Below are positions 34,404-42,548 of a DNA stretch of 64,000 nt, piece after piece. Source of the stretch: Thalassomonas sp. RHCl1 (GTDB taxonomy: Bacteria; Pseudomonadota; Gammaproteobacteria; Enterobacterales; Alteromonadaceae); assembly GCF_947387555.1 (NCBI RefSeq), contig NZ_CANDNZ010000006.1, positions 371,001 through 435,000 on the forward strand. Direction: 5' to 3'. The notes below the pieces were generated by a model that did not search any database, was not told the DNA's origin, and saw nothing but the letters and a program-made list of their open reading frames with translations. Both the position numbers and the translations under genes were made by a program. Positions within the stretch are counted from its first letter, which is position 1, and every line of letters starts with the position of its first letter.

Positions 34404-34945
34404 TGTATATCGATTATGTGGATACCCCTTTGGGGGAAATGGAAATTCAGGCGACCGATGCCGGGATAGCCCAGGTGATATTTTGCGGTTTGGAAAAAAA
34501 ACCGGCAAATCCCAGCGAGATCACCCGCTCTTGCCGGGAGCAATTAACGGAGTATTTTTCCGGCCAGCGAAAAACCTTTGATTTGCCGCTGGACCCTAAG
34601 GGCACGGCATTTCAAAAGTCGGTGTGGGGCTGTTTGCAGGAGATCCCTTTTGGCCGGAGTTTATCTTACGGCGAAATTGCCGACAAGCTCAATAACCCTA
34701 AGGCGGTGCGTGCGGTGGGCGGCGCCAATGGCCGAAACCCGCTGACGATAATAGTGCCCTGTCACCGGGTGATCGGCGCCAACGGCACCTTAACCGGTTA
34801 TGCCGGCGGGGTAGAGCGTAAGTTATGGCTGCTTAAGCACGAAGGTTTCCAGGGGCTGGCGGACAAGGAAACACAGGAAAATGGCGACGAAGCGCTGAAT
34901 AAGGTCATTCACCGGCGTCAGGATAAAACCCAATTTTTAAAGTAA
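34403..34945 (+). CDS. ogt: Methylated-DNA--[protein]-cysteine S-methyltransferase
   Basis: 180 residues with the suicide-cysteine motif IIVPCHRVIG and the DNA-binding helix-turn-helix (SYGEIADKLNNPKAVRAVGGANGRNP). It removes methyl groups from O6-methylguanine. The start ATG at 34403 overlaps the alkA stop as TGATG, so translation is coupled. A C-terminal extension of about 25 polar residues (after KHEGFQGL) is not part of the fold. Confidence 0.95.
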   Translation: MYIDYVDTPLGEMEIQATDAGIAQVIFCGLEKKPANPSEITRSCREQLTEYFSGQRKTFDLPLDPKGTAFQKSVWGCLQEIPFGRSLSYGEIADKLNNPKAVRAVGGANGRNPLTIIVPCHRVIGANGTLTGYAGGVERKLWLLKHEGFQGLADKETQENGDEALNKVIHRRQDKTQFLK

Positions 34946-34975
34946 TGTTCGATAACCTTATTAACAGGAGAAACC

Positions 34976-35773
34976 ATGAAAAAGAATATCGCGGCTTTTA
35001 ATGCCTTGCATCAACAACAGCAGGTCTTGTGTATAGGCAATGCCTGGGATTTATTGTCGGCCCTGGTGCTGGAGCAGGCGGGTTTTAAAGCCATAGGCAC
35101 CACCAGCTGGGGCGTGGCCAATGCCCTGGGTTATCAGGACGGTGAAAAAATTTCCTTTGAGCAGGTATTAACCCTGGCAAAGAATATCATTGCCAATGTT
35201 TCCGTACCGGTTACCGTGGATATCGAAGCCGGGTTTGCTACAGAGGCGTCGGCCATTGCGGATAATGTGTTACAGCTTGCCGAGCTGGGGGCTGCCGGTA
35301 TTAATATTGAAGACTCCCTCAAGCATGAAGCCGGTTTAAGAGCACAGCCGGAGCATTGCCGTGTGCTGGAAACAATACGCTTAACCTTGGACAGCAAAGG
35401 TTACCAGGACTTTTTTATCAATGCCCGCACCGATACTTACTTGCAACTGGAACAGCCTCTAGAAGCAACCATCAGCCGGGGGCAGGCTTATATCGACAGC
35501 GGCGCCAGCGGTTTATTTGTGCCGGGATTAAGCCAGGCAGATGAGATCCGGGCCGTGGTTGCGGCGATAAAGGCACCTGTGAATGTGATGTCACTGCCGA
35601 ACCTGACGGATGTGGCGGCATTACAGCAGCTGGGAGTGAAACGTTTCAGTATCGGCAATGCCTTGTCCGATGCGACTGTCGCCTTTATTGAAAGCCAGGC
35701 GCATCAAGTGCTGGAGACAAAAAACAGTGCCGGATTATATGATCATCCCGATGTCAAAACCCAGTTTAAGTAG
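34976..35773 (+). CDS. Isocitrate lyase / phosphoenolpyruvate mutase family protein
   Basis: 265 residues of the ICL/PEPM TIM-barrel family: IGTTSWGVANALGYQDGE, VTVDIEAGFA (metal-binding Asp-Ile-Glu region), GINIEDS and FINARTD. Members cleave or form C-C or C-P bonds in 2-oxo acids, e.g. methylisocitrate lyase or oxaloacetate hydrolase; this subgroup is uncharacterised. It follows ogt by 30 bp and ends at a strong terminator, so it may belong to the adaptive-response operon. Confidence 0.87.
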   Translation: MKKNIAAFNALHQQQQVLCIGNAWDLLSALVLEQAGFKAIGTTSWGVANALGYQDGEKISFEQVLTLAKNIIANVSVPVTVDIEAGFATEASAIADNVLQLAELGAAGINIEDSLKHEAGLRAQPEHCRVLETIRLTLDSKGYQDFFINARTDTYLQLEQPLEATISRGQAYIDSGASGLFVPGLSQADEIRAVVAAIKAPVNVMSLPNLTDVAALQQLGVKRFSIGNALSDATVAFIESQAHQVLETKNSAGLYDHPDVKTQFK

Positions 35774-35788
35774 CGTGCTTTCTTTAAA

Positions 35789-35835
35789 ATAACAAACCAG
35801 CCGGGAGAAAAAATCTCCCGGCTGGTTTGTTATTT
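35789..35835. terminator. Strong bidirectional terminator between the PEP-mutase-like gene and luxI
   Basis: AACAAACCAGCCGGGAGA (35791-35808) pairs perfectly with TCTCCCGGCTGGTTTGTT (about 35814-35831), with an A-rich loop and AT-rich flanks. It lies between convergent genes and can serve both. Confidence 0.93.
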
Positions 35836-35880
35836 TCGGCTTGCTATCGATTGGACAAAAGCCTGCTTTAAGCCATGTTA

Positions 35881-36519
35881 TTAAGCGGCCAGTTGCTGCT
35901 CCTGCTCCTGCATGTTGAAGTCCAGGTAATAAGCGGCGCAGTTTTCAATAAAGGTTTCAACATCGATGCGTGCCGCCAGGGTTCTGACGCCGTCCGGCAT
36001 TACCGTGGTTTTACCCAGTTGCTGGCAATCGAGGCCGCGGCGGTTAAGCAGGGAGAAAATTTCCTGGGAAACCACTATGTACCAGTGTTTGATATTGTTC
36101 TCCAGCGAGAATTGCAGCAGTCCCTTGATCAGCATGTCACATAAGGTAAATTGCTGGTGTATCTTAAGTTTTCTGAACTGGGCATCTACCGCCAGGCGGG
36201 TGACTTCAACGCTGTTGTCGAGAAATTCATGATCCCTGCCTTCGTTAATCAAAAAAGAAAAAGTATCGGTCAATAACCAGGGAGAATGCTTGGGGGTGAC
36301 GCGCATATAAGCATTCACTTTCTGGTTCTGGGAAATAACGATATGGTTGCTGGCAAAATCGAATTTATCGATTTCTAAACGGTTATCTTCTTCGGCAACC
36401 CATTCAAGCTCTTTGGCAAAAACATCATGACGTAACTTATAGCAATCAATTAATAACTTGTGTTTTTTAGAAACTGCTAAATCGAAACCGTTTTCTTGCA
36501 TAAAGATATTGTTTTCCAT
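35881..36519 (-). CDS. luxI: LuxI-family acyl-homoserine-lactone synthase
   Basis: 212 residues. All signature residues of AHL synthases are present with the right spacing: Arg30, Phe34 and Trp40 (LRHDVFAKELEW), Asp51 and Asp54 (EIDKFDF), Arg73 (YMRVTP), Glu105 and Arg108 (VEVTRLAV). It makes an acyl-homoserine lactone from S-adenosylmethionine and acyl-ACP or acyl-CoA. Chain length cannot be read from sequence. Ribosome site GAAGGAAGTG. Two lux-box-like sites lie upstream, which suggests autoinduction. The LuxR partner lies 1.6 kb away on the other strand. Confidence 0.92.
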   Translation of the reverse strand: MENNIFMQENGFDLAVSKKHKLLIDCYKLRHDVFAKELEWVAEEDNRLEIDKFDFASNHIVISQNQKVNAYMRVTPKHSPWLLTDTFSFLINEGRDHEFLDNSVEVTRLAVDAQFRKLKIHQQFTLCDMLIKGLLQFSLENNIKHWYIVVSQEIFSLLNRRGLDCQQLGKTTVMPDGVRTLAARIDVETFIENCAAYYLDFNMQEQEQQLAA

Positions 36520-36624
36520 TACTTCACTTCCTTCGTGTCAATAATTTTGATTAATTCGTCTGTTTGCTTGCTTGAGATAAATGTAATCAGTAAAGGCAAA
36601 TGAGATAACCGACCCTATGGACAG

Positions 36625-36640
36625 CTGTACCACCGGACAG
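36625..36640. promoter_or_regulatory. Candidate lux box in the luxI promoter
   Basis: CTGTACCACCGGACAG on the plus strand; read on the luxI strand it is CTGTCCGGTGGTACAG. It has the CTGT-N8-ACAG core of the Vibrio fischeri lux box (CTGTAGGATCGTACAG), with 6 of 8 position pairs symmetric. Confidence 0.65.
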
Positions 36641-36780
36641 GGTAGTGTTTCTGTCAAGGTTTTATCTCTTAAAAATTGATTTAAAACAATGGTTTGTTTT
36701 TGTTTTGTCTGGCGGTTTTCTTTTGGCTGAATTTTATCTTTTTACTGATTTTAAGCGCTGGTAATGGCTGGTTTTTTCTC

Positions 36781-36796
36781 CTGACCATATGGACAG
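36781..36796. promoter_or_regulatory. Second candidate lux box between luxI and the hemolysin gene
   Basis: CTGACCATATGGACAG: a 16-bp near-perfect palindrome (only one position pair mismatched) with lux-box dimensions, sharing GGACAG with the sites at 36625 and 39018. Confidence 0.6.
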
Positions 36797-37105
36797 GTAT
36801 GGCTGTTTTTACTGGGGTGAAACAGGACTGAAACAAGAACTGTTCAATATGACTGGCTTATTTTTTTCTTCTGTAACAGGGAGAAAAAATTAAATTTTCA
36901 CCGGTGAAATCTTTTTTAATTTGCCTTGTGTTTAGCAAAAAATAGTTAGTTAACCGGTATTTCCGGTTTGGTTTTACTTTTGGGGTGCTGTTAAGGCGCC
37001 TGGCCGGTGCGATATTGCGCAATACAACGAAAGGGGCTGAAATTCCCTTTCACTATATCCGGGCCTAACCTTGTCGATAATTTTTAACTTCAAGGAAAAA
37101 TACAT

Positions 37106-37768
37106 ATGAAAACCATGGCAAGCAGTTCAATTCGCACCATAGATCCCGGCAGCGAAGATTATGAAAACATCGTCAACCTGGTCACAGAGTCTTATTCAAC
37201 CATACATAAAGCCGACGTCACGCCAACGCCGGATGAGTTTGTTTTTATGCAGGTAGCAGAAAGCGAGCAGGAAAATTATGCCGGTGCCTACGGTATTACC
37301 TATCCCAAATTTAATTGCTTGTTTTCGGAGCAGTACCTGGATCGCCCGGTAGAGCAAATAGCCTATGAGATCACCGGAGACTTTGTCGACCGGCAGCATA
37401 TTTGTGAAATCGGCTCTTTTTCGTCTTTTGGTTATAAATCGGCAGCATATAAGTTACTGGAGACCTTGCCCCATATCTTATGGTCTAAAGGCATGAGATT
37501 TACCCTGGTAACCTTAACCCCGATAGTGGAGAAAATGATCAATAAGCTTGGTTATACCTATCATCCGGTGGGGGTGGCGGATATCAGTAAATTATCAGCC
37601 GAACAAAGGGGGAAATGGGGGTCGTATTATGAGCATAAACCGGTCGTTTTTCTGGTCGATATTCTGGAGAGCGCGAAAAGCACCTTACCTTTGCAATTTG
37701 GTCGCTTTACTATTGATGTCATTAAAGTGAATCAGCAAATTAGCAATAAATTACTCAATGTGGCTTAA
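37106..37768 (+). CDS. Thermostable hemolysin family protein
   Basis: 220 residues of the thermostable (delta-VPH) hemolysin family: AYGITYPKFNCLFSEQYLDRPVEQ, then CEIGSFSSFGY (100-110), LVTLTPIVEKMINKLGYTYHPVGVAD and KWGSYYEHKPVV. The family was named for a Vibrio haemolysin, but there is no signal peptide here. As I recall, the fold is placed with GNAT acyltransferases, which would suit a biosynthetic role beside luxI and an AMP-ligase operon; that is inference. Ribosome site AAGGA. Confidence 0.85.
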   Translation: MKTMASSSIRTIDPGSEDYENIVNLVTESYSTIHKADVTPTPDEFVFMQVAESEQENYAGAYGITYPKFNCLFSEQYLDRPVEQIAYEITGDFVDRQHICEIGSFSSFGYKSAAYKLLETLPHILWSKGMRFTLVTLTPIVEKMINKLGYTYHPVGVADISKLSAEQRGKWGSYYEHKPVVFLVDILESAKSTLPLQFGRFTIDVIKVNQQISNKLLNVA

Positions 37769-38139
37769 GAATAACTATGATCTTTCATCGATAAAGTGCC
37801 TGGTTTTTTAAGATAGTTTAAGTATATCAATTAGATAGTGGGTTTTTCTGGACGACAAAGAAAAACACTTATAATTATTTGTTAATCTTTAGTTACAAAT
37901 GTTAATACATATTGTTTAAATTATCTTGTAGAGTACACTATACGTAGAATTCAGGATGTATCTACCAAGGCTGCTATTTTATCCCCTTGCCAGCAAGCCG
38001 GATAAAATAACGCAGCGAACTCTATCTACCAGGCACTCTACTGTTTTTGTTTGGGCTGAAGGAGTTAACCTCTGTGCTGTAACCCTGATTTGTTTATCAC
38101 TAAGCAGCTGTTTATTTTATTGATGATAGGGACGTCATT
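37769..38139. other. Intergenic region upstream of luxR
   Basis: 371 bp, AT-rich, no gene. A GC-containing inverted pair (TTTTATCC around 37978-37985 and GGATAAAA around 38000-38007) could form a hairpin just after the hemolysin gene. I see no lux-box-like site, so luxR itself may not be autoregulated. Confidence 0.55.
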
Positions 38140-38874
38140 TTGAAAGACAAAAACAAACTTATCCAGATCTTAGATCTGGCCGATACCTGTATCCGTGCCA
38201 GCAGCGACTCCGATGCCATTTCCAATATCCTGGAAAAAACCAACGAGCTTATTCCTTTTGAGGCGGCGACGCTGGCCATTGATACCAATGCTGATTTTTC
38301 TCTTACCGCCAAGCAGCAGATCTTTACCCAGAATCTTAGTGAGGACTGGCAGGAAATTTACTTTCAGCGGAAATTTTTTAATCAGGATCCTATTCTCAGT
38401 GCTGTCTCCAACACCGATTCGGCGGTTGACTGGCGCAGTGCCGTGAGTCAGTCTGAGAATGTCAGCTCGGATTTCAAAAACCTTTCTGAAAAATATGTCG
38501 GCAGTGACGGTTTGTCTATCCTGGTCAAAGCCGATGTCGGCTCAACCTTGCTTTCTTTTGTGATGCCCGAAGGCAGCATCACCCCCGAGCACAGTCAGCT
38601 CATTGAATATATTGCCCCCCATGTCCATGAGGTGTTTAACCGCCAGGGGGAAAATATGCGCCGGGGCTTATGGCAGCCTAATTTATCGGCGCGGGAGCTG
38701 GAAGTGCTTAACTGGGCTAAAGAAGGCAAGAGCAACTGGGATATCTCCCTGATACTGGCGATATCCGAGCGTACGGTAAAGTTCCACTTTTCCAATATAT
38801 TCAAAAAGCTGGAAGTGCTTAACCGTTCGCAGGCCATCGCCCGGGCGATTCATTACGGGCTGATTTCGGTATAG
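38140..38874 (+). CDS. luxR: LuxR-family AHL-responsive transcriptional regulator
   Basis: 244 residues. The autoinducer-binding domain keeps the key residues: Trp70 and Tyr74 (DWQEIY), Asp83-Pro84 (NQDPIL), Trp98 (DWRS) and Gly124 (GSDGLSI). The C-terminal LuxR helix-turn-helix (about 182-244: SARELEVLNWAKEGKSNWDI, ISERTVKFHFSNIFKKL) is complete. It should bind the AHL and activate lux-box promoters. The start is TTG at 38140 with GGGA upstream; no in-frame ATG is near. A TTG start could keep its level low. Confidence 0.92.
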   Translation: MKDKNKLIQILDLADTCIRASSDSDAISNILEKTNELIPFEAATLAIDTNADFSLTAKQQIFTQNLSEDWQEIYFQRKFFNQDPILSAVSNTDSAVDWRSAVSQSENVSSDFKNLSEKYVGSDGLSILVKADVGSTLLSFVMPEGSITPEHSQLIEYIAPHVHEVFNRQGENMRRGLWQPNLSARELEVLNWAKEGKSNWDISLILAISERTVKFHFSNIFKKLEVLNRSQAIARAIHYGLISV

Positions 38875-38888
38875 CCGATATCAACCGT

Positions 38889-38906
38889 GAGGGGGAATTT
38901 CCCCTC
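38889..38906. other. Hairpin after luxR
   Basis: GAGGGG and CCCCTC form a short GC-rich stem with an AATT-containing loop just after the luxR stop. It has no T run, so it may be an inefficient terminator. Confidence 0.4.
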
Positions 38907-39017
38907 GCCGCATTGCGGTAATCTCCCCTAAAGCCGCGTCAACATTGATGTTTTATCTCCTGATTTAACCGTGTTTTCTCCCCGTAAAAATAAGCGTTTT
39001 TAAAAAAGTGCCCCGGC

Positions 39018-39033
39018 CTGACTTTTCGGACAG
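39018..39033. promoter_or_regulatory. Candidate lux box upstream of the 39107 operon
   Basis: CTGACTTTTCGGACAG, 74 bp before the start codon, shares CTGAC at the left and CGGACAG at the right with the luxI-region sites. The centre is not symmetric, so it is a moderate candidate. The distance suits a class II LuxR site at about -42. Confidence 0.5.
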
Positions 39034-39106
39034 GTGTCAGCCAAGCCCCTCCGGCATAGAATTTCCACACTGATATTCATTAAACATAAACCAGTGGGAA
39101 CAGACC

Positions 39107-40042
39107 ATGACAATTAAATCGCTTATGAAGGCCGTACGTATTCATGAATACGGCGGAAAACAAACCTTGCTTACCGAGCAAATCACTTTGCCGGACATTA
39201 CCGCCAACGAAGTATTAATCGAAGTCATTAATACCAGTGTTAATCCGGTGGACTGGAAAGTTCGTGAAGGCTGGCTGGCGGATGAAGACCTGCACCAATT
39301 GCCTTTAACCTTAGGTTGGGATGTCGCCGGCAAAATCACTAAGGTCGGCGGGCAAGTGGAAAACTTTAAAGTAGGCGACGAAGTTTATGCCTTTGCCGAC
39401 TTAACCCGTGACGGCGCCTACGCCGAGTATATTGCCGTGGACGCCTCCGCGGTATCTGCCAAGCCGCAGAGCATCAGTTTTGCCCAGGCGGCAGCCGTGC
39501 CGCTGACCTCATTAACCGCCTGGCAGGCCATTCATGAAGAAGCACAGGTAAAAGCGGGCGACTCTATCCTGATCAATGGCGCCAGCGGTGGTGTCGGCAG
39601 CTTCGCAGTGCAGTTTGCCAAAAAAGCCGGGGCCAAGGTAACGGCCATCGCATCCGGTGCTAACCATGATTATTTACGTGAGCTTGGCGCGGATGAAGTG
39701 ATTGATTACAACGCCCCGGATTACCTGGCAAGCCTGGGGCAATTCGATGTTGTGTTCGACATAGTAGATAACGATATGCCGGGTATTTATGACCGGGTTA
39801 ACAGCGACGGCAAGTATGTCGCCACCTTAAAAGAGCATGACATTCCCGAGCAGTTTACCTTTGGTCATTCACGTGTCCTGGTGATGCCTAACGGCCAGCA
39901 CCTGACAACCATCCGTGAGTTGATCGACAACAACGAAATCCGGGTACCGGCCATTGCCGAAATGCCTTTCGAGCAAATAGGTGAGGCACATGCGATTTCA
40001 GAAACCGAACATGTACGCGGCAAGATCGTTATCAGCATCTAG
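39107..40042 (+). CDS. NADP-dependent oxidoreductase (zinc-less alcohol dehydrogenase / quinone oxidoreductase)
   Basis: 311 residues of the medium-chain dehydrogenase superfamily: TSVNPVDWKVREG, LGWDVAGKITKVG, the NADPH motif NGASGGVGSFAVQFAKKAGA and a C-terminal HAISETEHVRGKIVI. There are no structural-zinc cysteines. It probably reduces an enone or quinone. First gene of the operon 39107-43843, downstream of a candidate lux box. It is related to the oxidoreductase half of the 26804-28618 fusion. Confidence 0.92.
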   Translation: MTIKSLMKAVRIHEYGGKQTLLTEQITLPDITANEVLIEVINTSVNPVDWKVREGWLADEDLHQLPLTLGWDVAGKITKVGGQVENFKVGDEVYAFADLTRDGAYAEYIAVDASAVSAKPQSISFAQAAAVPLTSLTAWQAIHEEAQVKAGDSILINGASGGVGSFAVQFAKKAGAKVTAIASGANHDYLRELGADEVIDYNAPDYLASLGQFDVVFDIVDNDMPGIYDRVNSDGKYVATLKEHDIPEQFTFGHSRVLVMPNGQHLTTIRELIDNNEIRVPAIAEMPFEQIGEAHAISETEHVRGKIVISI

Positions 40043-40097
40043 TCGCTTTCACTTTGAAGTAAGAATAAAAACAACAATAAAAATAAAGGAAAAAATC

Positions 40098-41033
40098 ATG
40101 AAAAAATTAACTTTATGCTCAGCTATTTTTGCCGCCATCACAGGTTTTGCTGCCAGTGCCGGTAGCTATCCAGCCAATGTTATTGAAAGCAAAGTGATCA
40201 AAGGTCATATCACCACCGGGGTAAACAATTACTGTGGTAAGAAATTGTTTAAATTCCCGGATGCTTATGAATCCCTGAATGATCTTTCTTTCCAGTTTGT
40301 CGGTCAGTATGATCCCGATCCGAATGCCCAGGATGCCATCCGTTTAAGTGCAGACAATTGCCAGGACGATACTATTTTGGCCTCGACCACAGATCCGGGC
40401 AACGTTGCCTGGTTGCAAAGCTTTTTAGATATGCCGGATGCCGATCCGCGCTTGAAAAATATTAAGCTGATGGACAAACCTACCTATGTTGATTTAGTGG
40501 GTAACCATGGTTATATCGACCGTACCCGTCCCGAGCATTCTAACCCTGTGCCTTATTTTGACGGTCCCTCGGAAGACATTACTTTGGGTGAATGGTCTCA
40601 GGCCCGCGGTAAATATGCCTTTACCTGTTATGACGACGGCTCGGCTAAAACCGTTGCCCGTTTCCGCAAGCTGTTCCCCAATACCATGTATTCGATGTTA
40701 GGGGTTTGGGACAATGCCGGTCAGGTGGTGGTACAGCCGTTTGGCGGCCTGCCTAATGTTTTCATTACCGATAAAAAAGGCCGCGCCCGTTATGAAAAAC
40801 ACGTAAACGGTTGTCCGCTGCGTCCCAGCGATGACGGCAGCGAGCTGCTTTACCTGATCATCAGCTGGCACCCGAATGCCTCGATCACCGGTGCTTCCTC
40901 CTTTATTACTACCGCGAAGGCGACCGTGATTGACAAAGACGGCTCAACTTATGAGAGCACGCAACCGCCGGGCATAGTGATCCATGATCAACTGATGTTT
41001 CCTTTTAGCAAGCTGGTAAAAATTGAAGACTAA
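40098..41033 (+). CDS. Secreted protein, unknown, in the quorum-sensing-linked operon
   Basis: 311 residues with a signal peptide (hydrophobic 4-20, cleavage after AASA-G). The mature protein has several cysteines (NYCGKKLF, ADNCQDD, FTCYDDG, NGCPLRPS) that could form disulfides, and many Asp/Pro turns. I recognise no family. The start ATG 40098 follows AAGGA; the longer frame back to 39981 lies inside the oxidoreductase gene. It is 55 bp after that gene and probably co-transcribed. Confidence 0.75.
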   Translation: MKKLTLCSAIFAAITGFAASAGSYPANVIESKVIKGHITTGVNNYCGKKLFKFPDAYESLNDLSFQFVGQYDPDPNAQDAIRLSADNCQDDTILASTTDPGNVAWLQSFLDMPDADPRLKNIKLMDKPTYVDLVGNHGYIDRTRPEHSNPVPYFDGPSEDITLGEWSQARGKYAFTCYDDGSAKTVARFRKLFPNTMYSMLGVWDNAGQVVVQPFGGLPNVFITDKKGRARYEKHVNGCPLRPSDDGSELLYLIISWHPNASITGASSFITTAKATVIDKDGSTYESTQPPGIVIHDQLMFPFSKLVKIED

Positions 41034-41045
41034 CCAGCAAGGTTT

Positions 41046-41077
41046 ATCAGAAAGGCCGGGTTTCCGGCCTTTCTGAT
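41046..41077 (+). other. Intra-operon hairpin before the amidase gene
   Basis: ATCAGAAAGGCCGG-GTTT-CCGGCCTTTCTGAT: a perfect 14-bp stem with a 4-nt loop in the 78-bp gap. There is no T run, so it is more likely an mRNA-stability or processing element than a terminator. Confidence 0.6.
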
Positions 41078-41111
41078 CACCGCCGAATAAGAACTGACTA
41101 AGGACAGACAA

Positions 41112-42536
41112 ATGAATTCAATAGATATCCAGTCATTATCAATTGACACACTTGTGAGCCTGATCGCACAGGGACAGCTGACCAGCGAACAGGTTACCGA
41201 GCATTATATTGCCGAAATCAAGGCCATTAATCCGAAGATCAACGCCCTGGTGCGCCAGGCGGATTTTGATGAGTTAAGGGCCCAGGCAAAAGCCGCCGAT
41301 GAGGCGGTAAAAAACGGCGAGTCCTTAGGACGGTTGCACGGAATTCCCTTATCCATTAAAGATATGTGTAAGGTAAAAGGTTTTAACTGCACCTTAGGCA
41401 CTTTAGGATTAAAAGACTTTGTTGCCGACACGGATGCCACTATTGTCGCCCGGTTAAAACAAGAAGGAGCGTTAATTTTAGGGATCACCAATACCCCGGA
41501 ATTACTGATGGCTTTTGAAACCGACAACTTACTTTATGGCCGCTGTAACCATCCCCTGGATACTGACTATTCTCCCGGCGGCAGCAGCGGCGGGGAAGCG
41601 GCGCTGATCGGCGGCGGCGGCTCGCCTGCCGGTATGGGCTCAGACTCCATGGGCAGTGTCCGTGTGCCGTCCAGCTATTGCGGCATTGCCGGTCTTAAGG
41701 TGACCCAGGGAAGATTACCGCAAACCGGCCGGGTGCCGGAAGAAGGCGCGGGTTTGCATGTCAGGAGCGCATCTTATGGCCCCATGGGCCGATATGTCGA
41801 TGATGTTGCTTTATTGCTTGATATCACCCATGGCCCCGACGGTATAGATCCCAACTCGCCGCCTGTGTTATTGAACAATTACCGCGAGGTGGATTTAGCC
41901 GCTTTATCTGTGGCCTGGTATGACGATAACGGCATCAGCACGCCGGATGCTGAGGTAAAAGCGGCGATTGCCAAAGCGGCGGATAAACTCGGCGGGAAAA
42001 CGAAAAGCTGTGAATGGGCAAGGCCCGATTGTTTGGATCAGGTCGAAGCCCTGGCATTGGAAACGATCGCCTTTGGCGCCGATGCCGGGCGCAGTTGGGC
42101 CAACGGGGCAAAATTGTTGGGCACCAAAGAAAATTCGCCTTTGTTCGATGCCTTTTTAACGGCGGCACAAAGCTGTGATATCAGCTTAACGGAAATGCGC
42201 GGCCGCTTGCGTACCTGGGACAAGTATAACTTCACCATGAACGCCTTCAGTGAAAAATACGATATTACCCTGTGCCCGGTGACTCCGACCACGGCCTTTA
42301 AACATACCGAGTCGAGCAAAAATATCCGTCAGTTTACCTATACCATGGCCTACAGCCTGACCGGCCAGCCGGTGGCGACGGTAAATATCGGCAACGACAG
42401 CCGGGGTTTCCCTATCGGTATCCAGATTGTCGGACGTTTATGGTGTGAACATCAGGTGCTGGCGGTGGCCAAATACCTGGAAAACACCTTAGGCGGTTAT
42501 CAGTTAACACGGAAAAGCTTAGAGAAAGCTTCTTAA
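41112..42536 (+). CDS. Amidase (amidase-signature family)
   Basis: 474 residues with the Ser-cisSer-Lys triad: Lys in LSIKDMCKVKG, Ser in GSDSMGSVRVPSS, and the glycine-rich signature YSPGGSSGGEAALIGGG. It hydrolyses an amide bond in the cytosol; substrates in this family range from simple amides to GatA-type transamidation, and there is no GatB/GatC here. Within this operon it may process an N-acyl or amide intermediate, or degrade an acyl-amide signal. It is followed by the transporter gene with a 12-bp gap. Confidence 0.92.
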   Translation: MNSIDIQSLSIDTLVSLIAQGQLTSEQVTEHYIAEIKAINPKINALVRQADFDELRAQAKAADEAVKNGESLGRLHGIPLSIKDMCKVKGFNCTLGTLGLKDFVADTDATIVARLKQEGALILGITNTPELLMAFETDNLLYGRCNHPLDTDYSPGGSSGGEAALIGGGGSPAGMGSDSMGSVRVPSSYCGIAGLKVTQGRLPQTGRVPEEGAGLHVRSASYGPMGRYVDDVALLLDITHGPDGIDPNSPPVLLNNYREVDLAALSVAWYDDNGISTPDAEVKAAIAKAADKLGGKTKSCEWARPDCLDQVEALALETIAFGADAGRSWANGAKLLGTKENSPLFDAFLTAAQSCDISLTEMRGRLRTWDKYNFTMNAFSEKYDITLCPVTPTTAFKHTESSKNIRQFTYTMAYSLTGQPVATVNIGNDSRGFPIGIQIVGRLWCEHQVLAVAKYLENTLGGYQLTRKSLEKAS

Positions 42537-42548
42537 GGACAAAAAAAC

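Larger units (their letters stand above)
36520..37105. promoter_or_regulatory. Divergent promoter region of luxI and the thermostable-hemolysin gene
   Basis: 586 bp without a gene. It contains two lux-box-like sites (36625-36640 and 36781-36796). The luxI-proximal site is centred about 113 bp before the luxI start. The rest is AT-rich with no other clear element. The second site lies between the two genes and could serve either. Confidence 0.65.

Noticed and set aside
38889..38906. Intrinsic terminator of luxR
   Set aside because: The stem is short and no T run follows, so it is listed only as a hairpin.
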